Positions 50,492-63,270 are shown, numbered from the stretch's first letter. The stretch is 64,000 nucleotides of DNA from Turnera subulata (GCA_028386065.3 JAKUCV010003608.1:62001-126000); one strand, 5' to 3'. Made by a program: numbers and translations. The notes: generated by a model not told the origin, from the letters alone.

Positions 50492-51368
50492 TAAAGTTTC
50501 CGTTAGCATAAAAAAGAAAATAGAATGATTTTTGGACCTGTTGCAAGTGGCATTTATGTTCTAGTTTAAGTAGTTTTTGGTTTTGTCCGAGTCTTCCCAG
50601 TTTTAATTCGGGTTTGATCTTTCTGTTGTGAGTTTCTCTTTGATAAGGAACCAGTTAATAATGTATCTTCCTCAGTATGTTAATGAAGCTATGTTTCCCG
50701 TCAAAGTAGAAGAGAAAAAAAAAACAAAAAGACAAGAGTGCACATTAGGGTTTAATTTTAGGTTAGAGGAACAGCTGCAATTTAAAATTTCGCTTTTTAA
50801 TCCCAATACTAACGGGATCCGTAATGTTTTGATTTTATATCATTATGATCTTCCTAAAAGACCTTATTAAAACTAAGATTTCCCTAAAAAAAACAATAAA
50901 CCGACAAACTACTTTGTAAGAGAAAAAAAAAATGCCGACAAAGAATTGGTTCAAGTTTAAGGAATATTTTTTGTTTGTTCTCAAAAATGGAACCCAAATC
51001 TTGTCTTGGATATAGACTTGACAGGCATCATGGAGGTGTGTAAGGGTTATTCCACATGATCAATTCCATGATAAACTTGAATTTAATTTACTTCTGTTCA
51101 TAATGTTCTCTTGGAACCCAAATCTTCTCTTGGATATAAACTTGAACGTGTAAGAGTTAATAATGTTCATACTTCATATCCGACTTGCGCTCAGTAAAAT
51201 TAGTTCAAGTTTAAGGTAATGAGTTTATTCTCAAAAAAGAAAAGGAAAAAGGTAATGAGTTTTAATGAACTAAATCGGGTTAAACTCTAACTACTTACTC
51301 CCTGATCTACCTCCAGCTTAAGCCTAAAAAGAAAAATCTGATCGAACTGAAGCACTTCCATAGTGAAC
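50492..51368 (+). repeat. Local duplication blocks B, A' and C, copy 1
   Basis: B (about 50492-50900) matches 54713-55030. A' (about 50985-51150) matches 55068-55190. C (about 51165-51384) matches 55228-55420. The order is the same in both copies, so this is a tandem duplication of a multi-kilobase unit. No coding. Confidence 0.75.
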
Positions 51369-51384
51369 TAGACTTTTAAGTTTT

Positions 51385-53971
51385 TTTTTGGTAGAAACCG
51401 GGAAGTATATTAAAAATATACGTGAGCTAGGTACATGATTAGAAGTTGTTAGCTCAGGTCGACTTCTATCTTATACAAGAAACATGATAATCATAAGAAA
51501 ACAATACATGACAATGGAGTAGAATCCCGGGCACATTGGCCATGAAGGAACAATGTGGACTGCTGGAACAACCACTACAAAGACGGAATGTATTAAATCA
51601 GGGACGTGACTGGTCAGCGAGGATGAGAAGTGTCTGGCGGCCGAACCATATTCATATCGGAGCTGGATGCACCGGGGGAGAAAATCATGCGGTGACAGTC
51701 TTCAGAAAGGACTACAGCCGTGTGATTTTGATTTCTGCGGGGTCGGGGTGGGGCTGGATGGTTGAAGTTGTTAGAGACAGTGGAGTAAATGGCAGGGGAA
51801 GGAACTGGGGGGGGAACAGGTCCGATGGGAGTTTGGACAACATCTAAGGTAGACGGGAAGGTGCTGGTATTGGATACATCTTGGAGGGATTGTGTTTTGG
51901 GGGTTTCCTTGGCCAAAAGCTTCGAGAGTCTTAGAGGTTGGGACTTTTTGTTGGATTGCTTTGGGACTCGGGTAGAAAGCTTGTTTTTGGACCGTTTGAT
52001 TGACCCTTCCCCTATGAAATCTTGAAGTGTAGGTAGAGCTGGGGGAGGTTCTGGCTGGGGGTGGATCATATCAACGTTTGTTGTTGGTGGAGGAGGGGAA
52101 GGTATACCTGGTATTTCTAGGGAGACATTTGGTGTGGCCTGTATCGGTGGGGTGGGTAATGCCGGGGCCGGGGTGATGACGGCCTCTGGGGTCTCGGGTT
52201 GAGGCCGATTCAGAACTTGGAACCTGTTGGGTGGATTACTAGTATGGGAGGCTAATGGGGAAACTAGAGGGCCAGGAATTGGGCGTTGGGGTGGCTGCCT
52301 AGATTTTCGGGGGACATTCATCCATCCCCCCCGCCCTTCGTTTGTCCGGACAACTGGCTCCCCAGAGGACATCAAAGATGTAGAGGGGGGCGCAGACTCG
52401 CCTTCCTGAATATGTGGAGCTACCGGACAGGCTAGAATGTTATGATCAAGTTTCCCACAGTAATAACAAATATCTGGCAATCCTTCATAACCGACCTTTA
52501 ACGGTTCCCCTTCAAGGTATACAGTCCCCTTGAGAGGTTTCGTTAAATCAAGACAAACAGCCACTCGTGCAAATTTAGCTCTAGTGGGGTTAGAAGTATT
52601 ACCATCGAGCTTGACCGTTCTACCCACCATATTGCCTAGTTGCCGCAGAATCCGGGAATGATACCGGTTGGTCCGAAAGTCTGGGAACTGAATCCATGTG
52701 ACGATGGAGTTGATTCTGCCGGACGAAGCTCGAAAGTTGGGGGACCAAGGTTGCACGCTGAGAGCGCTTCTGTAAATGTACCAAGGTCCATCGGTCAGGG
52801 CATGCAAAAAATTTTGAGATTCCCAGAACCTCACCAAGTAGAAATTGTTTTCAAGATCTATATTCTTGATCGAACCGGTTGACTTCCAAAGCTCGAGTAG
52901 TTTTGAACGCAGAGATGTGAAGCCAATGTACCGACCATATAACTTGACGACAACGGCATTTTCCCATTGCTTGTCCAATCTAGCTTTAAAGGGATCAGAT
53001 AAAACTAAATTCTCCACGCTGTCTTGTTCCGTCACCATCAAATCTCCTTCTTTGTATTCAGCCTCTCCTTCCAGATCCCACGGGTCGGATTGGTATAGCG
53101 GGTTGGATCCGGCAAAAAGAGTGTCTCAGTAACTTGGGCGCACATCCTCCATGGACTCATCAGCACTCTCCGGCTTGCTCGGCTCTGGGGTGAGTTGGGG
53201 GGGCCGGGTCGATTCGGTTGAACCGAGTCGGGTTGGACCGCCAGTTGAACCAAGTTGGGTTGGCCCATAAGTTGATCCAGATCGGGTTGCTCCTCCGGGC
53301 AATGGCGCCTCGTGTAGCTCAAGTGGAAGGTCGGTGTTGGAGACCGATGCACCGGTGAGCCGGGTTACTAGATTAGAGGGAGGTGGTGGCGCCACCACTT
53401 GCGTCGGTGGAGCTCGGGCCTCAACTGGCATGGTGGTATTAGGTCCCTCGCTGACCCGCACAGTGGTGATGGTGGGAGGACTGGCTAACACCAGGGGAGA
53501 GGTCACCTGCTGCAATGTCGCCCGAGGAGGAGGCGACGGTTGTCGTCGGTCGCCGGTGGTAGGGGGAGCAGCTCCACGGTCTCGCGATCGAGAGCGTCGC
53601 CTGTGGATGGGGTTACTGGTGGAAGACTGGCGGCGGTCAGCGCTGGAGTTTTCGTCGGACTCCATGCCCTCCGGTGGCTCGTCCATGGCCGCGACGACCG
53701 GAGAGCTGGTGGCTGAAGGCAGCACACGCTCCGGAGGCGCGGCGCGTGGGAGCTCGGACGTCTTCAAGAGGAAGCCTGCTGCTACGGGATCGTCGGTGTA
53801 AATGCTTGGTGGGGGGATCCGGTCTTGAGGCTTCACACGGGGTAGGTTTATCGCCTCATGCCATGTGTTGCCTCGCCGGAGAGGACAGTTTAGACGGGAA
53901 ATTGTTTTCGTTTTACTGTAGCTCACAGGCGCCCGACGAGGAGCTTTTTTTTTTTTTTTGAATTGCTTTTT
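51385..53971 (-). mobile_element. LINE with ORF1 only
   Basis: A 16-base target duplication TAGACTTTTAAGTTTT (51369-51384 and 53972-53987) brackets 2.6 kb. The minus-strand end at 51385 is an A-run. ORF1 (gag-like) is present, but no endonuclease or reverse transcriptase follows it before the A-run. The duplicated block at 55405-55445 carries the unfilled site. An A-tract (about 53946-53960) also lies at the 5' end, which is odd. Confidence 0.85.
51614..53686 (-). pseudogene. LINE ORF1 (DUF4283 plus CCHC zinc knuckle), one stop
   Basis: From the ATG at 53686 (MDEPPEGMESDEN) the frame runs about 690 codons with a single in-frame TGA at 53126-53128. The N-terminal part is Pro/Ser/Thr- and Arg-rich. 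The middle has a DUF4283-type segment (VVVKLYGRYIGF, NFYLVRFWES, DGPWYIYRSALSVQPW). It is followed by a zinc knuckle CYYCGKLDHNILACP (about 52425-52470) and a proline-rich tail. These proteins bind element RNA. Confidence 0.85.
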
Positions 53972-53987
53972 TAGACTTTTAAGTTTT

Positions 53988-54039
53988 AATTGAACAGAAT
54001 ATATGTCTCTTTTCATCCAATAATTTAGGCAAAACACCT
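53988..54039 (+). repeat. End of duplication block C, copy 1
   Basis: AATTGAACAGAATAT and CCAATAATTTA continue block C across the LINE and match 55425-55465. Confidence 0.6.
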
Positions 54040-54415
54040 AAATTACCCCTCCAGTTTTGCTCAATTAGTCAATTTGATATCTGTGTTCCAATTTTGGTCA
54101 ATTGAAGGTCTTAGCTTGTAATTTTGGCCAGTTAAACCTAATTAGCAAAATTAATTGATTTAATCTACAAAATATTATAGTTAACGAAAGATTTTTAAGT
54201 TTTAGCTATTACCCAACAATGGCACGGGTCCCACACCATGTGCCAAGACAATAATTAGCCCGCACTTGAAACTTGTTTCGACTGGGATAATTTGTTGACT
54301 AAACAGATTAATTTTGCTAATTGGTTTAGATTAACTCAACTTTACAAATTGAGGGGTTCAATTGACCAAAATTACAAACTGAGACCTGCATCACAAAGTC
54401 CCTACCCCAAACAAT
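54040..54415. repeat. Fold-back MITE-like element
   Basis: Imperfect inverted arms: left about 54078-54165, right about 54303-54395. Shared words are AATTTTGGTCAATTGAA and ATTAGCAAAATTAAT. The site in the paralogous block (near 55460) lacks it. No coding. Exact ends were not found. Confidence 0.55.
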
Positions 54416-54439
54416 ATTTTAAGTTTGTTCTACAAAAGT

Positions 54440-55450
54440 GGAACCCAAAATCTTCTCTTGGATATTTAAGTTCGTACTTATGAATAATGGGACTCGAAAA
54501 TTTTATCTATACTCCACAAATATGATGGAGGTGTGTAAGAGTTATTCCACATGATCAATTCCATGATAACTTGAATTTAACTTACTTTTGTTGAGCTTTA
54601 TTACCGAGTTTAATAATGTTCATTTATTATCGAATATAATCACTCTTGTAATCATCCTTCTTGATCTACTTCCCCTTCACCGGTCCCTATAATTTTCATT
54701 ATTAAGCCAATAAAGTTTTCGTTAGCAGCCAAAAAAAATGGACCTGTTGCAAGTGGCATTTATGTTCTAATTTAAGTACTTCTAAGTTTTGTCAGTTTCT
54801 CTTTAATGAGGAACCAGTTAATGTATCTTCCTCAACGTATTAATGAAGCTACGTTTCCCGTCAAAGAAGAAGGAAAAAAAAAAAAAAAGAGTGCAAGTTA
54901 AGGTTTTGGGTTAGACGAACAGCTGCAATTTAAAATTTCGCTTTGTAATCCCAAATACTAATGGGATCTGTGATGTATTCATTTTATCAATATGATCTTC
55001 CTAACAGACCTTATTAAAATAAGATAAACGGACAAGTACTCTCCACAACAATTTTGTTAATTTATTCTCAAAAGTGCAAACCAAATCTTCTCTTGGATAT
55101 AGGCTCGATAGATGTCATTGAAGTGTGTAATATTTGATCCACATGATCAATTCCATTTTTCTCGTCTGTCATGATCAATTCCATGATAACATGAAGTTAG
55201 CCTACCTTTAGAAGATATAATCGAGTTTAATAATGTTCATATTCGACTTATTATCATTATGATTGCACTCAATAAAAATTAGTTAAAATTTATGGTAACG
55301 AGTTTTAATGAACTTAATCGCGTTAAACACCAACTACTTACTCACTAATCAAGCTCCAGCACAAGCCTAAAAACTAAAATTTGGTACTTCCTCAACGATG
55401 CATAGTGAAATAGAAGTTTTAATTGAACGGAATATGCCTCTTTCAACTCC
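54440..55450 (+). repeat. Local duplication blocks A, B, A' and C, copy 2
   Basis: Uninterrupted version of the unit whose first copy is spread over 47655-54039. It lies directly upstream of the kinase gene at 55726. Confidence 0.75.
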
Positions 55451-55725
55451 AATAATTTACTTAATTTCCAAGTCTGAAATTCTATGATCTAGAAAGTTAC
55501 TAAATGCACTAACTAGATGGCAAGTTAGAAATGAAACTTTACACATTTTTTTTAAAAAAAACCATATTCAGGTCCTCAAAATAAAAGACAGGGACCCTCA
55601 AAATAAAAGACAAGGAACAGTAAAACCTATTTCTTGTAGGGTTTTCTCACACTCATCTTCCCCAGCCACTGTTACGCCGCCTCCCACACTGTTCCCAGCT
55701 TCTTGTGATCCCATTTTCACCAAAG

Positions 55726-57123
55726 ATGAGCAAGAAGCAGCAAGACACGGGCCCAGCCCGACTCAGCCCTGACGAGCTGGTGGAGATCAAACGCCAAGGC
55801 CGTGAAGAAGGAGCACAAGCAGACAAAGTGATTTCTGACAACCCCAAATCTCTTGTTGTAAAGGGGCGATACAAGTACAAAGATGTGGTAGTAAAAACTT
55901 ACAAGATCAGACCCGACCGCCAACACATCGTGTACTACGAAGTAAGCCAGCAAGCCAACAAGTGTATTTCACTTATTTGCGAGTTATATATATGTACATT
56001 AGTGATTTATATGTACGTCGTCTCCCCATTCAGACTGAGAGGGAGTTCTTGCGCAATACGCCAAAACATGAAAACATAATCAAGCTGCGGGGATATTTTG
56101 ATGCCAACTGCACAATTGTGGTGGATCTCCTGTGCAAGGACGTGCAAGATGCACTCAGGGACGGCGGTAAGTATCAGAATAAAAATTTAAAATTACAATT
56201 TCCGTTTACATGCTTAATAAATTAAAGATATTACTGTAGACAGTTCTAATTTCAAACTACAAGCTCAATATTTATTCGCAGATATTGACGCGGAAAAAAT
56301 GATTAACATTTTCAAAGACACCGCTAAAGCACTACAATGGATCCACACAAACAAAAAGGTTTACGGCGATCTGAAGCCAGAGAACATTCTGTTGGACAGG
56401 GTAAGTTTCAAAACCACCACATGAAAGCACATTTCTAATAATACAGCTTACTGTACCCATGGTAGAAATTCTTAATTATGTCCATAAAATGTCATAGTGT
56501 TTGACGGGTAACATTTGGCAATTTTCAGAACAACAACGCCATACTCGCCGACTTTGACTCTGTTGTGGACAAAGACAACACAGTAGCAGTATTCAGCGAT
56601 GCATACGCATCACCTGAGGTGGCAAATCGTGAGTGAAAAACAAATTGTAAACACTAGTTATTTACCTTGAATGTGAACTAAAGTATCACTAATTTTGTTT
56701 CTAGGTAAACCAAGCAGCAGCGCCGCTGATGTTTTTTCCTTGGGGAAAATGATGCTGAGGATGATGATGCAACAGGAACTCGACCCAATTGTTGAACTTG
56801 GGATATCTAGACGTGGCGCACACAATTCAGAGAAGGATCCAAAACAAGGAATTGTTGCCCAAGCTCTATCAACAAACAATGCACTGGATGTCAAATACAA
56901 AGACAAATTTGACACAAAACATGGATGTGAGATGACTCTGTTGGCGAGAAACTGCGCCGATCTAAAAGCATCAGCCCGCCCAACAACACAAAAGATCCTT
57001 GACGAGCTTGAGACTTACAAAGTCATCACTGAGCCTATTGATCCAACTCTGCTACCGAACCCCAATCGAGAAACAATGGCCAAGGGTGAGGGCAGCAGCA
57101 GCAGGGGTGGGAAACTGAAGTGA
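55726..57123 (+). CDS. Atypical protein kinase (328 aa)
   Basis: Five exons: 55726-55941, 56034-56166, 56282-56400, 56529-56628, 56705-57123, all GT-AG and in one frame. The start MSKKQQDTG is the first ATG of the leader. No glycine-rich loop precedes the nucleotide Lys (Lys57 in DVVVKTYK). The catalytic loop VYGDLKPEN keeps Asp146, Lys148 and Asn151 but lacks the HRD His-Arg. DFG is ADFDS: Asp164 kept, Gly replaced by Asp166. ASPEV and DVFSLGKMM follow as APE and subdomain IX equivalents. A Ser/Gly-rich basic tail ends the protein. There is no signal peptide or membrane segment, so it is probably cytoplasmic. Weak or altered activity is likely; I do not recognise a named family. An orphan relative of exon 3 lies at 25.5 kb. 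Confidence 0.82.
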
Positions 57124-57286
57124 GGTAAAAACTTTTTAACCTCTTAAAAGTATGAATTTTAACCTCTGGAATACTTTTGTAGCAAAAATAACCTCCTATA
57201 TACTTTCCAATACATTTAGTTCACCTACACAAACACATGATACATCAAACACATGCAATAGAAGTGGGAAAACAGGACACCAACAG

Positions 57287-59900
57287 ATCAGAGGGGCTTT
57301 GAGAACACGTAGTTAAAATTAATTGAAGTCCACACACCAAAACTACAGCTTTGTTGTCCGTAAGAAACCAAAAGTTAGATCATTGGAGTAACAGTAGCTT
57401 TAAATATACTTAAAGATGCAATAACATAATTTGACATCAACATGCAGATTGAAACATTACAATCCTGAATGACAAAAATAAGGTCAGTACCTATTCATTA
57501 ATCATTACCAAACATAAAACTACCATGAACCTAATTATTTACAAATTTAATTCTGCACAAACATTCCAACAAACATAAACAATGACACTCATGCAGCATC
57601 CTGATGATTAACATAAAGACTTAGGCTAAAACCAGTAGCTGAAAGCCATAACTGTTACAAAGCCAAAGCAAATCCTTCCAAAGCTACTACACATGCCAAA
57701 ATATTACACGAATCTCAGCACTACTAAATAGATCTGTCATATTCTTGATAAAAGCTCCTAAACACATCAAACTGGTTGGAAATCAATGGTTGAAGACACA
57801 AACAGATCGGAGGGGCTTTGAGCTCATGGGAATTGCAGTTAAAATTAATAAAATAATCTTAACACTCCAAAATATAACTATCATTCGTATGAATCCAGAA
57901 GTTAACCATTGGAGTAAGAGTAGCTTTTTACATAATTATTGATGGCAACGACACAATCTGAGAGCAAAATGCATACTAAACAATATCATTCCTGAATAAC
58001 AATCATGAAAGTCAGCTTAATCATTAATCATTACCAAACAAAACACCACCAGGAAACCCCAATCATATATCAATTTGATTCTACACAGACATTTCTACAA
58101 ATAGAAATGCACACTAATTCAATAATCAGATGTTTCATATAAATACAACAAAGAAGTCCAAATAGATTGATTCAAACCCGAGTAAACAACCTCTGTACAA
58201 ATACGCATTGGAACGGATTATTAGATTTAAAGACCTAGGCCAAATGCAACTGGCAACAGGGAAAAGGTTACACCAAGAATTTTGCAACCATGAAATCCAT
58301 GGCCAAATGCTCACCAAAATAGAACCTACCAGTTTTGCAACCATCATAATTTGCCCCCAACCAGCAAATAATTATCCCAATTTGCAACATTTTCTGCAAG
58401 AGCACAAACAGCTGCTTAATCAACTACAGTAAAATAATATAGAGGAAGATGCAGCAAAGAGTTAACCACTCAAGAAAAAAGTCAAACTGCTGCTTGATCA
58501 CCAGTAAAATGTATTAGAGGAATATGCAGTAAAGAGTCAACCACTGAAGAAAGAAGTCAAAGAAAAGAAGAGAATCAGCAATCTGAATCTCAGTGATAGG
58601 ATTTAGAAGTCTCAAGAACGGCGAATGTGTAATCTTACTTCAAATTTTAAAGTGCACTAATAAACAGAAATTCATAATGCAAAGATTAAGCTGGAGTATG
58701 AAGACAACAGAAATGTAGTCAACATTAATACACGAAACTCAGCACTCATAAAGAAAAAATTGAATGTTTGATAAAAGCTCCTAAACACACCAAACTGGTA
58801 GGAAATCAGTGGTTGGAAGAGACCAACAAATCAGAAAGGCATTGAGTTCATTGAAATTGCAATTAAAATTAACAAAAGAATTCAGAAGTTGAATCATTGG
58901 AGTAAGAGTAGCTTTTTACATAAGTATTGATGGCAATGACACATAATCTGAGAGCAAAATGCAAATTAAACAATTTCAGTCCTGAATAACAATCATGAAA
59001 TTCAGCATAATCATTAATCATTACCAAACAAAACACTACCAGGACCCCCAACCAAGTATAAATTCGATTCTACACAAACATTTCTACAAATAGAATTGGA
59101 CAATAATTCAATAATCAGATGTTTCATGTAAATACAACAAAGAAGTCCAAATAGATTGATTCAAACGTAAGTAAACCACATCCATACAAATACGAAAAGA
59201 ACGGATTATTAGATCTAAAGGCCTCGGTGAAATGCAACTGGCTACAGGGAAAAGGTTACACCAAGAATTTTTATTTTTCTATGGCCAGGTTATTGTTAGG
59301 AAGTCAAAAAAACTACTGCTCAATCCATACAACTATAATAACTTATAAACATTCAATTCAGTTATCCAAACTTTTCTATTCATTCTACACTAATCACACG
59401 GAAATTCATCATGACAGGCAACATAATTCTTAGGAGGCCTAAGAATAGTCTACTAAGGAGGTCTCACAACCTACATCATGCAGAATAAGGGAATAGAGGT
59501 AAAGAACAACCAAGTAGAATAACATGATAAAAGTAAACTATTCTGTCAGAGAATTTTTTTGGAAAATGCAACTATAAGTGCTTATGGAACTTTGGAGGCA
59601 ATTAGCAGGAATTAATATACCAAACTACAGACACAAAAGGGATGACCCACCATTCTAGGAGAATAAAAACATAGATGAATACCTATGATGAAAAGAGGCA
59701 GCACATTGCTCACCAAAAAAGAACCTACAAGTTTTGCAACCATCATAACTTGCCTCATCAAACAATAATTATCCCAATTTGCAACATTTTCTGCAAGAGC
59801 ACATACAACTAATTAATCAACTGCAGTAAAATGCAATAAGAAGAACATGCAGCAAAGAGTTAACCACTCAACAAAAAAGTGACAAAACAAAAGAGAAGCA
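57287..59900 (+). repeat. Diverged tandem repeats, period about 1 kb
   Basis: Segments at about 57745-58765 and 58768-59790 align over long stretches. Examples are AAAAGCTCCTAAACACA at 57750 and 58773, and AAAAGGTTACACCAAGAATT near 58262 and 59250. A shorter, more diverged copy starts near 57287. CCCAATTTGCAACATTTTCTG occurs at 58376 and 59773. No ORF is shared between copies. Confidence 0.75.
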
Positions 59901-60461
59901 ACAATTTGAAGCTCATTGTTTAGATTTAGTAGTCTAAAAAAAGGAGAATATAAATCAACTCCAGTAAAATGCAACCAGTGGAATAGCAGCAAAGAGTCAA
60001 ACACTGAACAAAAAAGTCAAACAGTAGGAAAGCTGCCGTTGGAACCTCGTTGTTAAGATTTAGTAGTCTAAAAACAATAAAACAAAGGAGATCTTAAATC
60101 ATGCAGATGAGCAAATGTGTAAGCTTACTTTCACAATTTAAAAGATAACTAACAAACAGAACCTGTAAGGTTAAACTATACAAATCATTAGTTTGAAGAA
60201 GTCCACCTATACAATCGCAGTATAACAAACAAAACAGCAGGATAAGGAAACCCAGTAAATTAATTAGTAACAACCATGCAAATATAACCCAAACATCTAG
60301 CCAGTACACAAGTTCAGAACCATATAGTCAGTTTGACTGGCCAAGAAAATGTTCAGGAATTGTTAGACATCAATCTTTCCAGCATCACTATGGAAAAATC
60401 ATCAAACCAAATTGTGCAGAAAACAAACTGCTAATCTAAAAGACAGGTAGAATGTGTACCT

Positions 60462-62620
60462 GGAATAAAAGCGTGTTGAATCCCTGTTAGTAAACAGAAT
60501 TGCCTATTCAACATTCGAGGTCAGTACGTTGGCATACAATCAATGCTCTGCATTGCTTGATTCTACCAGTTCTGGTTTTTTCTTCATTCAAAGTTACAAC
60601 CGGTAAGTATAACAATTCCACTTAACAGCAATAACAAAGGAACTAAACAAAATAAGTTGGCTTTGGCATTTGGCAGGTACCTTCAGCAGAAGTGGAGCAG
60701 AAGCGGAGCACTGGAGTAGAGTCCAAATGAAGATGCAGCTGGAAGAGGACTTTTACTACAAAAAAAAAAAACATGAAACTTTTGTTCTATTAATCTCCTC
60801 CTAACTGCTTGGATTGCATATCTCCATCTTACTGCCTATACTTTGATCAAGTCCTTATTATTTATCTCCTGCTTACTTTAACTAAAACAGAACATATGAA
60901 ACTTTATTTGACTATCTCTGTTTAATCATCTTCACCTTCTGCTCACATTACTTATCTCTCCCTTGCTTAAATTTCATGCATAACTACTTTGATGAAATCC
61001 TGCTAAGTTTGATTACTTGCTCACTACTTTGATTAAGTTTGACTAGGTACTCAGTACTAAGTTTAATTACCTTCGATTAATTACTCTGCTTTGCTTGCTT
61101 AAGATTGACTACGCATGTGATTTTAAGTATAATTTGCATCTAACCCGAACCTAATAGAAACCAAGACCACGTCAAAGCCGATAGAAGAACACAGTAAGAA
61201 GAATTACCGGGAAGAGCCAAAGAAGAAGCCCAGATAAAGCAAATTTCTACCCATGTATCCGTCAGATCCAATGTGTATGAGAGTGTAACAGATGGCCCAT
61301 ATCTGCAAAGAGTAGAGAAATTAAAGCCCAATGAAACCAGCAGCGCAAGTGATAAAAGTAACGATTAATGGAAGAGAGAACAAAAATGGTTAAAAACAAT
61401 TATTGAATGAAAGAGATGAGGAGAGAGAAGACTTTGATGGCGGAGAGTACAAAGAAGGTTCGGTGTAGGGGCTGTTACTAGCTAGATTTTAAAACCCCGG
61501 TATAAGTTTAAGTTTAAGTGTGGCTTGATTCCACTGGGCACTGGGCACAGTTGTGGTTGTTCCTCAGGTAGTGGGGCTAAGTCACGTTAATCATTACGGT
61601 ACCTGTGACAAAGAAAGAAAAAAAAGGTAAATAGATTAATTAAACCTACATACACAAAGAAAAATAAATCAATAAGATGATTTAATTTTAATCAACCATA
61701 CTAATTGAAACATCTAAAGATTGCAACAAAACATACAAAAATATCAACACGGTGACCTAATCATCAGTAAATCAGAACAAAAAAGAAACTAGGCCATAAT
61801 TTATTTGCCTTCACAAATCAATCAATCATGTAAGGTTATTTTTCTATGAATTGGGGATTATCTCTAAATCATATTTATTTGTCTTCATACATCAATCATG
61901 TACGTTTTATTTCTACACTAAATCACACAATTGAAACAGGTTATCAATTTACCCACCATAAGATTTGCCCTAATGCATTTGTTGTCTATCGAAACAGGGG
62001 GTTAATTAGAGGGAGACAAAGCAAAGAGATTAACAGGTGGTTTTAATACAAAAAAAGCAGCAAAGGACAGACAATAAAGCAAAGGGATTACCAGGAATAG
62101 GCAAAGGGTCAGGAGGGTGTAAGAACCGGCTCCCTACCCAGATCTGGAAGGGGGTATCTCCTCCTCCACACACACACACTGACGTCAGGCCTAATTACTG
62201 TGGGAATCCGATTGGCCCTCATCTGATCACACACACAACAATTAAAAACTCAAAAAGAAATAGAGAAGGGAGCGTCAAGATCAAAGCCATCCCGTTTCGG
62301 GTTAAAAACAGAGGCAAAAAGCAATGATGAAGTACGAAGTCAAAGATGGAGAAAGTTTCCACAAACCGCTATGGGTGACGACGGAAGAATTAAAGAGGAA
62401 GGAAGGACGAGAGAGAGGGAGGGCGGCGGTTAGGGGGGGCATCAGAGATTTTATCAGATCTGCGAAGGCTTTTTGGTGAAAACGAAGATAACCATTTTTG
62501 GTTAACAAAAAAACTGACAGAGGAAATTGAAGGAGATAAGAAATAGGAAGAGAGAGAAGAGAAGAGCAGCGGCCACATAATTGAAAACCCTAGCTCGCAC
62601 GAGTTTTGCTCTTGCCTTTT
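60462..62620 (-). ncRNA. Possible spliced transcript without clear protein
   Basis: On the minus strand a TATA-like box is followed by a leader-like GAGCTAGGGTTTTC. Exon-like intervals with good splice borders follow: about 61303-61208 (TTTGCAG/ATATGG to CCCG/GTAATT), about 60741-60680 (TTCCAG/CTGCAT to GAAG/GTACC) and about 60486-60462 (AACAG/GGATTC to CCAG/GTACAC). The 5' interval has short frames (for example 62302-62578) that I do not recognise. It could be a non-coding RNA, a decayed gene, or a gene with a long leader. Confidence 0.35.
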
Positions 62621-62625
62621 ATACT
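62617..62625 (-). promoter_or_regulatory. TATA box of the putative minus-strand transcript
   Basis: GTATAAAAGG on the minus strand, about 30 bases before leader-like sequence. Confidence 0.45.
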
Positions 62626-62768
62626 AGACATCTGCTGCCGTCCACGTGGCGAGTTCTTATTGCCCTGGCTTACGTTTGTTTCTTTGACTTTGTTTATTCT
62701 GTTCTACCATGCACATGACTACACCGGATTGGTCTCTCCTGGACTCTACAGGGTCCAGGCTCTAGTGG

Positions 62769-63270
62769 TAGGTACCTAGTTTTTATGTTTAATTAAGTCG
62801 TTAATGTTATATCCCAAAATTCTCAACCTGTAATGTATAAAACTAATTTCATTGCAGAGCAAAAAAAAAATTAAGTTTGTCTAAGGTATAATAATATTAT
62901 GAAATAGCACTAAATAATTTAAAAATTGATGCATAAAAGAAATTTAACATAGAACATATTTCCTCCAGATCTTTCATTGTTTAGAATCTATGATATCGTT
63001 ATTAAGAAAAATCTTCACCATCATTTATGGTCTCCAGTATCGAAGAGTCACCTGGGGCGATGGCTACCCTTCAAATCATTTAGCCTTTCTATATAGGTAT
63101 TTTATTATGTGTAAATGTTCATAAATTTTTTATTTTTAATTAAGTCTTTAATGTTATATATATCACAAAATTCTCAACTTGTAACGTGTAAGTCGAATTT
63201 CATTGCAGAGAAAAAAATATAATTGTGTCTAACGTATAATAATATTTTGAAATAGCACTAAAGTCTTATC
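62769..63270 (+). repeat. Pair of direct repeats about 355 bp apart
   Basis: About 62783-62925 and 63138-63265 share TTAATTAAGTC.TTAATGTTATAT, CAAAATTCTCAAC.TGTAA and TATAATAATATT.TGAAATAGC. AT-rich, non-coding. Confidence 0.75.

Noticed and set aside
62302..62578. Two minus-strand frames read as small proteins
   Set aside because: Leader-like Ser/Pro/Leu-rich composition, overlapping each other, no recognisable domain.
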